A stretch of 64,000 nucleotides of DNA, taken from contig JAHBYH010000003.1 in assembly GCA_019636055.1 (NCBI GenBank), positions 77,501-141,500 on the forward strand. The letters are read 5' to 3'. Position 1 is the first letter of the stretch. Each line of letters begins with the position of its first letter. Under the pieces are notes generated by a model. That model was not told where the DNA came from, ran no database searches, and saw only the letters and a program-made list of their open reading frames with translations. Below, piece after piece: positions 26,830-33,424 of this stretch. The position numbers and the translations under genes are program-made. This DNA comes from Candidatus Paracaedibacteraceae bacterium. GTDB taxonomy: Bacteria; Pseudomonadota; Alphaproteobacteria; Paracaedibacterales; Paracaedibacteraceae.

Positions 26830-27972
26830 ATGTTTAAAAGAAAATTATCAGTGCTAGCTCAATTAGCGTTATTAGGCTCAAGTGCATTTGCTATGGATAG
26901 TGGTAGCTGTCCCTTCTCAAAGGCAGATGTTATGAGAGGTTTTTATGGTGATAATTTGGATCAAACTATATTAGAAGCAGCTATTAAAGACAATAAAGTT
27001 ACTATTAGTGGTGTAGCGTTTACAATAAAACCAACAGGGAAAAGTGATTGGCGCTTTCCAAATCTTTCTGAAATCAGATCAACAGCATTTTCTGATAGAT
27101 TTTTAAATGGTATTAAGCTTGGTAATTGGTCGGAAGACAGTCTTAAGGGTGTTGATATTGCATGTACAGGTTCAGGAAACAAGAGGACCCTCCATTTCAC
27201 GCTCAATCCGTTTTATGCGACTACCCAAGTTGGTTTTGAAAAAAGATTAAGAGATAAGGGAGCTGTAGAGGCGCTTAAAATTGGTTGGCCTAAGCTCACT
27301 TATGATTTCGTTCTAGAAGGAAATTGGCCAAGTTCTGGTTCTTCCTCTTCTTATAAGAAACAACAAGAAGAACAAGCTCGTAAGGAAAAAGAAGCACGTG
27401 AAGAAAAGGCTCGTCAAGAAGAAGCACGACGTCAGTGGGAAGAGGAGCAAGAACGAGTTCGTAGAGAAAAAGAAGCACGTGAAGAAAAGGCTCGTCAAGA
27501 AGAAGCACGACGTTGGAGGGAAGAACAGCAAGAACGAGTTCGTAAAGCTAAAGAAGAGCAAGCTCGTAAGGAAAAAGAAGCACGCGAAGAAAACGCTCGT
27601 CAAGAAGAAGCACGACGTTGGAGGGAAGAACAAGAGCGTTTCCGTAAAGCTCAGGAAGAATCCCAGCGTCGATACGAAGAGCAAGAGCGTCTCCGTAAAG
27701 CTCAGGAGGAATCTAAGCGTCGATACGAAGAGCAAGAACGAATTCGTAAAGCTCAGGAGGAATCTCAACGTCGATACGAAGAGCAAACTCGTCAGTCTAG
27801 TAGCTCATCAAGCAATACAGGGTATGGTTCATATAGTTATTCTCAACCAAAACCACAGTACGAGCAACCGTCCTATAATCAGGAAGCAGAAGAACAACCT
27901 AAAATTGGTGATGTGCGTATCAATAATGCTAAAAAAGAACGTTGGAATGGTTCTCGCTGGGTTCGTATGTAA
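26830..27972 (+). CDS. Secreted coiled-coil protein with C-terminal WNGSRWVRM tag, paralog A (380 aa)
   Basis: The signal peptide is residues 1-21. Residues 22 to about 165 form a domain shared with the next gene: CPFSKADVMRGFYGDN, then K-V-T-I-S-G and DIACTG, with two conserved cysteines. Residues about 175-315 are a highly charged coiled coil of imperfect repeats (EEQARKEKEAREEKARQEEA; later RKAQEESQRRYEEQER). Residues 365-380 carry the tag GDVRINNAKKERWNGSRWVRM-like end that two other secreted proteins here share almost exactly. AAAAAGGAG precedes the ATG. Function is unknown; I infer an exported protein whose tail is a sorting or partner-binding signal. Confidence 0.8.
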   Translation: MFKRKLSVLAQLALLGSSAFAMDSGSCPFSKADVMRGFYGDNLDQTILEAAIKDNKVTISGVAFTIKPTGKSDWRFPNLSEIRSTAFSDRFLNGIKLGNWSEDSLKGVDIACTGSGNKRTLHFTLNPFYATTQVGFEKRLRDKGAVEALKIGWPKLTYDFVLEGNWPSSGSSSSYKKQQEEQARKEKEAREEKARQEEARRQWEEEQERVRREKEAREEKARQEEARRWREEQQERVRKAKEEQARKEKEAREENARQEEARRWREEQERFRKAQEESQRRYEEQERLRKAQEESKRRYEEQERIRKAQEESQRRYEEQTRQSSSSSSNTGYGSYSYSQPKPQYEQPSYNQEAEEQPKIGDVRINNAKKERWNGSRWVRM

Positions 27973-27999
27973 GCCGGACAGAACATTTGCCGTTCACTT

Positions 28000-28026
28000 A
28001 AAGCCACGCAACAGCGTGGCTTTTTT
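28000..28026 (+). terminator. Intrinsic terminator of tagged-protein gene A
   Basis: AAGCCACGC pairs with GCGTGGCTT across a short loop, followed by a T-run. The same hairpin, and the 30 bases before it, recur after the next gene (29098). Confidence 0.92.
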
Positions 28027-28239
28027 ATTATTCTATCAGTTGTCAGATTAATTACAGATTATGTTTATTTTTTCTAGAAGAGATATATAAAATAATTTGA
28101 TAGTACTTTATAGAAATTAACCATTTATTTATATATGGAGGCCATACTTATCCATGATGTTATAGTGTAACTATAGAATTTACAGGGGTTGAGTTAATTA
28201 ACTAGCTGTAATTAATGTGGTTTATTTAGGGAGGATTCA

Positions 28240-29070
28240 ATGAGTATAAGAAAATCTGGAGTACTAAAATTAAAAGCACAGCGCCTAATGGTTTTTGCTG
28301 CGCTTGGGTTAACGACTGCAATTGGCAATGTTTATGCTGATGGTGGTTGCCCTTATAGTACCAGTGAATTTATGCAAGGGATGTTTGCAGGGAATGATGG
28401 TTCTTTTGCAATGGGGAATATTAAAAAATCTGGTGATGTGACCATTAATGGTGAAAAATATACCGTTAATGTGACTGATCTTAATTTTGATGCAAATCTT
28501 GGGTATCTTGGTCAATTTGGAGCTGTCCAAGCGTTGTTTGATGAGGTTAGAGGTAAGGCTCGTGACTTTGATAATGATAGGGCTGTGAAGTATTTTGCGA
28601 TTGACTGTGTTGGAGATAATGTAAAATTTACTGTAAAGGCGCGTCAAACAAAAAGGAACCCTTCAGATGCCAAGGAATTTGACTTCATTCTGACAAAAAC
28701 AGGTGATCAACACCAAGGCGGTCAACAACCGGGTGATGTACCACCACCACAAGGTGGGGACGCAGGTGATCAACACCAAGGCGGTCAACAACCGGGCGAT
28801 GTACCACCACCGCCACAAGGTGGGGATGCAGGTGATCAACACCAAGGCGGTCAACAACCGGGCGATGCACCACCACCGCCACAAGGTGGGGATGCAGGTG
28901 ATCAACACCAAGGCGGTCAACAACCGGGCGATGCACCACCACCGCCACAAGGTGGCCACCAGCAACAAGATTTTGTTCAAGATGAGGTATACCAACCTCG
29001 AATTGGGGATGTGCGTATCCATAATAGTAAGAAAGAACGCTGGAATGGTTCTCGCTGGGTTCGTATGTAA
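28240..29070 (+). CDS. Secreted Gln/Pro/Gly-repeat protein with C-terminal WNGSRWVRM tag, paralog B (276 aa)
   Basis: A long signal peptide (to about residue 34, ending NVYA) precedes a domain homologous to that of the preceding gene: GGCPYSTSEFMQGMFAGN, DVTINGEKYTV, FAIDCVGDN and FDFILT line up with its equivalents, including both cysteines. Residues about 155-240 are four copies of a 22-residue repeat (DQHQGGQQPGDVPPPPQGG plus D-A-G). The C-terminus is GDVRIHNSKKERWNGSRWVRM-like, nearly identical to paralog A. GGGAGG precedes the ATG. The repeat differs completely from the coiled coil of paralog A, so head and tail are conserved while the middle is replaced. Confidence 0.8.
   Translation: MSIRKSGVLKLKAQRLMVFAALGLTTAIGNVYADGGCPYSTSEFMQGMFAGNDGSFAMGNIKKSGDVTINGEKYTVNVTDLNFDANLGYLGQFGAVQALFDEVRGKARDFDNDRAVKYFAIDCVGDNVKFTVKARQTKRNPSDAKEFDFILTKTGDQHQGGQQPGDVPPPQGGDAGDQHQGGQQPGDVPPPPQGGDAGDQHQGGQQPGDAPPPPQGGDAGDQHQGGQQPGDAPPPPQGGHQQQDFVQDEVYQPRIGDVRIHNSKKERWNGSRWVRM
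28703..28957 (+). repeat. Four tandem 66-bp coding repeats
   Basis: The unit begins GTGATCAACACCAAGGCGGT and encodes 22 residues; the first copy lacks one proline codon (63 bp). Copies are nearly identical, implying recent expansion or homogenisation. Confidence 0.9.
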
Positions 29071-29097
29071 GTCGAACAGAGCATTTGTCGTTCACTT

Positions 29098-29123
29098 AAA
29101 GCCACGCTATTGCGTGGCTTTTT
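29098..29123 (+). terminator. Intrinsic terminator of tagged-protein gene B
   Basis: AAAGCCACGC and GCGTGGCTTT flank a four-base loop and are followed by TTT. The hairpin is almost the same as that at 28000, with matching upstream sequence (CGTTCACTTAAAGCCACGC). Confidence 0.9.
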
Positions 29124-29207
29124 CATGTGTGTCTCTCGATATTTTATCCTCTTTTTAGGGCATTTAGCTTTGTATGGTGAGTTAATTTTAATTTGGCTAC
29201 AAAAATA

Positions 29208-29284
29208 GGGGACGAAGTGTATAGTTAGTACGTGGGTGACGCTGTTTTGCATAGCCAATTTATGACAAATCGACTTATAGCTAT
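29208..29284 (-). repeat. Dispersed repeat, TATGCAAAACAGCG family, reverse copy
   Basis: Reverse complement of this stretch aligns with 35934-36017 over about 80 bases, sharing GGCTATGCAAAACAGCG exactly and the flanks TATA(A)GTCGA and TTTTTGT(A/T)GCCA. It lies in the 370-base gap between tagged genes B and C, which otherwise shows only a short palindrome CATCTGAAGATG (29320-29331). Confidence 0.75.
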
Positions 29285-29563
29285 TTAAGTTGTTTTTTTC
29301 AATAGAGGCCGTTCTAATCATCTGAAGATGATTAGACATTGTTGACATGAGGAAACGCTATGATAGCATCAACAATTATACATTATTTTCTTTAAGAATA
29401 GTCATTTATATTTGGACATACCTATTTGAAATTAGAATTATAAGTAAAAAAACGATCCAAATTAACGTTACTAGAGATATCGAGGTTCTGGACAATGCTA
29501 TACAGCTATGCTATAGCTGATGTGATTTCTATATTCAGGAATTTTGATAAAGAGGAATTTAAA

Positions 29564-30478
29564 ATGAATCAAAAAATTTTAACAGGTATTTTTGCCGGTC
29601 TATTGTTGTCCACTTCGTCTGTATTAGCTGCAGATGATGATAGACAGCAACATTTTGATATGGGTAACATGGGAACGCAAGAAGAAGTTCCTCAAGCAGA
29701 AGAAGTAAAATCGCCGGCTCAAGAAGCTCGTGAAAAAGCTACGCTTGCACGGAAGTATGCCGATGAAATGAAGGGAAAAGAGGGTGCAAAAGCTGCTCGT
29801 TTGAAAGCAAGTGAACTTGAAGCAGAGGCTGATCGTTTAGAAAAAGCAGAAGCTGAAAAAGTTCGTCTAGAACAAGAAAAAGCTCAAGCAGAAGCTGAAG
29901 CTGAAAAAGTTCGCCTAGAACAAGAAAAAGCTCAAGCAGAAGCAGAAGCTGAAAAAGTTCGTCTAGAACAAGAAAAAGCTCAAGCAGAAGCTGAAGCTGA
30001 AAAAGTTCGTCTAGAACAAGAAAAAGCTCAAGCAGAAGCTGAAGCTGAAAAAGTTCGCCTAGAACAAGAAAAAGCTCAAGCAGAAGCAGAGGCTGAAAAA
30101 GTTCGCCTAGAACAAGAAAAAGCTCAAGCGGAAGCAGAAGCTGAAAAAGTTCGTCTAGAAAAAGAAAAAGCTCAAGCCGAAGCAGAAGCTGAAAAAGTTC
30201 GTCTAGAAAAAGAAAAAGCTCAAGCCGAAGCAGAAGCTGAAAAAGTCCGTCTAGAACAAGAAAAAGCTCAAGCGGAAGCAGAAGCTGAAAAAGTCCGCCT
30301 AGAAAAGGAAAAAGCTCAAGCAGAAGCTGAAGCTGAAAAAGTCCGCCTAGAAAAGGAAAAAGCTCAAGCTCAACTTACTCAAGATACTACAACAGTAGTA
30401 ACAATTCCTGTTGGTACGATCAGAAGTGAAGGTGGTAGGAAATTCCGCTGGAATGGTTCAGAATGGAAACGTATGTAA
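29564..30478 (+). CDS. Secreted coiled-coil repeat protein with variant WNGSEWKRM tag, paralog C
   Basis: The open frame extends to 29495, but AGAGGA at 29551-29556 and a clean signal peptide (MNQKILTGIFAGLLLSTSSV) support the ATG at 29564. After a helical region (about 45-95) come eleven near-perfect 16-residue repeats AEAEAEKVRLEQEKAQ (Q or K at one position), a long continuous alpha-helical rod with 16-residue periodicity. The C-terminus, FRWNGSEWKRM, is a divergent form of the tag in the two upstream genes and in the gene at 62571. TolA-like or effector-like helical rods are known, but no homology is claimed. Confidence 0.8.
   Translation: MNQKILTGIFAGLLLSTSSVLAADDDRQQHFDMGNMGTQEEVPQAEEVKSPAQEAREKATLARKYADEMKGKEGAKAARLKASELEAEADRLEKAEAEKVRLEQEKAQAEAEAEKVRLEQEKAQAEAEAEKVRLEQEKAQAEAEAEKVRLEQEKAQAEAEAEKVRLEQEKAQAEAEAEKVRLEQEKAQAEAEAEKVRLEKEKAQAEAEAEKVRLEKEKAQAEAEAEKVRLEQEKAQAEAEAEKVRLEKEKAQAEAEAEKVRLEKEKAQAQLTQDTTTVVTIPVGTIRSEGGRKFRWNGSEWKRM
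29845..30372 (+). repeat. Eleven tandem 48-bp coding repeats
   Basis: Units contain AAAGTTCGTCTAGAACAAGA (or AAAAAGAA variants) and encode 16 residues each. Variation is mostly synonymous (CGT/CGC, GCA/GCT/GCC), so the protein pattern is under selection or the array is being copied. Confidence 0.92.
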
Positions 30479-30497
30479 ATACTGATCTTATCTTTTT

Positions 30498-30524
30498 AAA
30501 ACCACGCAAATGCGTGGTTTTTTT
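30498..30524 (+). terminator. Intrinsic terminator of tagged-protein gene C
   Basis: AAAACCACGC pairs with GCGTGGTTTT, followed by more T. This is a compensated variant (G-C to A-T) of the hairpins after genes A and B. Confidence 0.9.
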
Positions 30525-30677
30525 ATGTGTAAAATTGGGAAGTTTTCTTGGGAAAGTTATTAACGTCGAGCGTTACTTGTTCTTCAAATGTTGTTTTTTA
30601 CCTTGTTGCAACGGTCATTATGAAGAGAATAACTCTAATTACTGGAAGGGATAGCTATTCCACTTGGGTTTGGAAAT

Positions 30678-30740
30678 TCATCACATCGTTGATTGTGTAC
30701 TAAATGTACGCTTCGTTTCTTGTTCCTGCTTCCAAACATC
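30678..30740 (+). repeat. Dispersed repeat, CACATCGT family
   Basis: It shares TCATCACATCGT, the GTAC-rich palindromic core and the tail CTTGTTCCTGCTTCCAAAC with 35855-35920; a third relative is at 63841-63900. It forms part of the 900-base gene-free region between tagged gene C and the beta-barrel gene. Confidence 0.65.
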
Positions 30741-30770
30741 TATATAGGATTAATGTCCGTAAATCTATGT

Positions 30771-31050
30771 TATAGTTGTTCCAATTGAAAATCAGAGATT
30801 TATAGTCATAATACAAATCTGACTAAAGTGTATGATCGTCATCTCCGACTAGCAAAACTAGGATTTCGAAGAAAGCTTTAGCTTTGATTGATTGGAGATC
30901 CACACTTTCTTATGGTTTTCTGGATTCCAGATCAAGAAACTCTTATGGTTTTCTTAGAAAACCGAGAGTTTCTAGCCGGGAATGATGAATCTTGCTGAAG
31001 AAAAAAGCATACACTTAATAAGTGTTGGAAATTCAATTGGAACGACTATA
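30771..31050. mobile_element. MITE-like element with 19-bp inverted ends
   Basis: Left end TATAGTTGTTCCAATTGAA (30771-30789) is matched in inverse by 31032-31050 (18 of 19). The ends begin TATAG, like IS630/Tc1-type elements that target TA. No transposase frame is inside the 280 bases. The interior 30826-30925 is about 85 percent similar by eye to the reverse of 58247-58346, a second copy. The ends differ from those of the local IS630 element beyond the first seven bases, so another transposase would be the driver. Confidence 0.75.
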
Positions 31051-31335
31051 GTGGTGCAGTTTTTTTCTGCTTCAGAACTCAGAACATACCTATCGCTCAT
31101 CGTGTAAATATATTTTTCTGGATTTTTGATTGCTTTAAAGTGAGTTAGATTTTGAGTCGATGCGTAAATCGACTAATTTATTATTATTGATCTGGGAAGC
31201 ATTGTTTTTATACAAAATCTTAAGGGGAGATTAGCAAGAAATGTCTTCTTTTAGTTTTTCTTATTTGAAAACTTATAGATATTATGTGATGGACGTTTAT
31301 TGTTAAACAATTTAGTTCTGTTATAATTGATAGAA

Positions 31336-31365
31336 TAAAAAAGCCATACAGATGTATGGCTTTTT
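31336..31365 (-). terminator. Bidirectional terminator after the beta-barrel gene
   Basis: AAAAAGCCATACA and TGTATGGCTTTTT form a strong stem. The A-run read on the minus strand gives the T-tract downstream of the beta-barrel gene. Confidence 0.9.
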
Positions 31366-31383
31366 ATGGATTGCATTAAGCAA

Positions 31384-32061
31384 TTAGAAGCGGTAAGAAA
31401 TACCCAATTTTACTTGGTGTTCATTGTTTTTTACGCTTGAAATTGTGTTTGTTGCAAACGCTAGGTTAGGATCGTTAGAAGCCATGGACTTCTTTGAGCC
31501 TTGTGTAAATGCGTATACAAGACGTAGTGCTACGGAGTCGTTGCCCATCAAGTTTTCGAAACCAACTTGGTATGTTGGGCGAATTTTGCTATTCTTAATC
31601 GTGAATCTTGCAGGTGTAACATCTTCTTCAGAGTAGTTATAACGAACTTTAGTATGTTTAATTCCAAAGCCAACAAATGCTAGTGTCTTAGGATTAATCA
31701 ATGCACCAAACTTAGCAACTAGATCCCAGTCAAAACCAGAGCGCTTCATTTTGTATGTACGTGTGTTAATACGTGCAACACCGTCTTTTTTCTTGAAGTT
31801 AAAGTCGCCACCAAATTCAAGGCCTGCTGACATGCAGTTTGCAAATACTTTATTGTAACCTAAGAACAAACCAAGGCTTGGGGTGAACTTGTGTGCATGA
31901 ACGTTGTCACGGATCGAAACATCATTTCCGTCACCTGTTTTCCATGTGCTATTTAGGTTGGATAGACCTAGGTCACCACCAACATAAAAACCGTTGAAAC
32001 CTTTTGCATCTGCTGCTGTGATCAATGCTGCAGCTGCGATAGCTGTAGATAATAATTTCAT
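31384..32061 (-). CDS. Outer membrane beta-barrel protein (OmpA/surface-antigen type)
   Basis: A signal peptide ends AADA (residue 19), then KGFNGFYVGGDLGLSN, the classic first strand of eight-stranded barrel porins (OMP_b-brl, like Omp25/31 or rickettsial surface antigens). Alternating strands follow, and the protein ends GISYRF with the C-terminal phenylalanine recognised by the BAM complex. Length is 225. There are two cysteine-free halves apart from one Cys in FANCMSAG. It is monocistronic with a strong terminator. A surface-exposed role is likely; the function is not known. Confidence 0.87.
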   Translation of the reverse strand: MKLLSTAIAAAALITAADAKGFNGFYVGGDLGLSNLNSTWKTGDGNDVSIRDNVHAHKFTPSLGLFLGYNKVFANCMSAGLEFGGDFNFKKKDGVARINTRTYKMKRSGFDWDLVAKFGALINPKTLAFVGFGIKHTKVRYNYSEEDVTPARFTIKNSKIRPTYQVGFENLMGNDSVALRLVYAFTQGSKKSMASNDPNLAFATNTISSVKNNEHQVKLGISYRF

Positions 32062-32235
32062 TTAATTTGCTCCATTATACTGTTTCAAATATTATTCCAA
32101 CACCATTATGGTTTGAGGGGCAATCTAAAGGCAATAGTTATACTTATTATAGAAACCTTTTTTTAAATTGTGTAACATAAAAACAACATAAAAACAACTT
32201 GCTAAAATTTATTTAAATCTGTTATCAATCGAAAT

Positions 32236-33321
32236 ATGACATACGATTTGATTTCATGGATGCGATTGGCGTACACCAAAAATGTTGGTCCTGTCAGCTT
32301 TTGGCAGGCGATACAACGTTTTGGTTCTGCTAGAGGGGCTTTGGAGTGGTTGCAGTCACAAGGCAAGGCTGATGTTATCCCCTCTGCAGACGCTATGAGT
32401 AAAATTATCGATCAGGCCGAGACAAAAAAAATAACAATTTTAACGGGTGAAAATGCCGATTATCCTAAAAGATTAAAGATTCTGAGGGATTCACCGGCTG
32501 TCTTGTACTGTCGAGGACAAATTGAGCGATTAAATGGCGATTGTATTGCGATTGTTGGGGCGCGTAATTGTTCATTTGCCGGGAAAAAGCAAGCATCAGA
32601 GTTAGCCACAAAACTTGGAAAATGCGGTTTTATTACTGTTTCGGGGCTCGCTCGGGGGATCGATCATGCGGCTCATCGCGGAAGTTATGAGTCGGGTACA
32701 ATTGCGGTTTTAGCAGGGGGTGTTGATGTTATTTATCCTCCCGAACATGAAGAATTATATAAACAAATACAAATAAATGGGTGTATTGTCAGTGAAATGC
32801 CCATTGGTATGAAGCCATCGCCTAATCATTTTCCTCGGCGAAATCGGATTGTTTCCGGACTCAGTCGAGGGGTTGTTGTGGTCGAAGCTGCTCTTAAGTC
32901 AGGATCATTGATTACAGCAAAATATGCTCTGGATCAATCACGGGAAGTTTTTGCTGTGCCGGGGTCGCCCCAAGACCCAAGGTGTCACGGTAGTAATATG
33001 TTGTTAAAACAAGGGGCGCATCTTATCCAAACTGTTGATGATATTATTGCTATCTTAAAACCAGAGTTTGATCTGAGTCAGATCAGCGCACCAGCCCAAG
33101 AAGCTTGTGTGATTGATATTCATGATTATATAATCCCGGCATCCTTGAAAGAAGAAATCCGTCAGGGATTAAGTCGTGTTCCTGTCGATATTAATTATAT
33201 AGCGCAAGATTTAGGACTGTCCGTTCAGGAAATCATGACAATATTATTAGAATTAGAGCTAGAAGGCTTGATTGTTCGTCATGCTAATGGTACAGTCTCA
33301 ATTTTAGACCAGGCTGCCTAA
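32236..33321 (+). CDS. dprA: DNA processing protein DprA
   Basis: The Rossmann-like DprA core is clear: IVGARNCSFAGK, VSGLARGIDHAAHRG, AVLAGGVDVIYPPEH, SEMPIGMKPSPNHFPRRNRI and KSGSLITAKYALDQ. A C-terminal winged-helix domain (about 300-355) follows. DprA loads RecA on incoming single-stranded DNA during transformation. Length 361 is normal. It sits just before topA, the usual alphaproteobacterial neighbour. Presence does not prove competence. Confidence 0.95.
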   Translation: MTYDLISWMRLAYTKNVGPVSFWQAIQRFGSARGALEWLQSQGKADVIPSADAMSKIIDQAETKKITILTGENADYPKRLKILRDSPAVLYCRGQIERLNGDCIAIVGARNCSFAGKKQASELATKLGKCGFITVSGLARGIDHAAHRGSYESGTIAVLAGGVDVIYPPEHEELYKQIQINGCIVSEMPIGMKPSPNHFPRRNRIVSGLSRGVVVVEAALKSGSLITAKYALDQSREVFAVPGSPQDPRCHGSNMLLKQGAHLIQTVDDIIAILKPEFDLSQISAPAQEACVIDIHDYIIPASLKEEIRQGLSRVPVDINYIAQDLGLSVQEIMTILLELELEGLIVRHANGTVSILDQAA

Positions 33322-33424
33322 AAGTTAGGTTTTCCCGACTTGCGAATTGTCTAAATGTAGGATTTAATATATTAAATGTTGGTTATAAGAAAATCAGCTC
33401 AGATTCTTAAAAGGTCTTTATAAT

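Noticed and set aside
27398-28051. 217-codon frame overlapping tagged gene A
   Set aside because: It is a shifted reading of the Lys/Glu/Arg repeat codons. It lacks a ribosome site and a signal peptide, and the other frame has both plus a conserved tail.
28703-29158. 151-codon frame through the tandem repeats of gene B
   Set aside because: Shadow of the 66-bp repeat in another frame; starts inside the repeat without a ribosome site.
28703-30372. Tandem repeats as a possible CRISPR array
   Set aside because: Units are contiguous, in frame and coding, with no spacers; no cas genes are present anywhere in the window.
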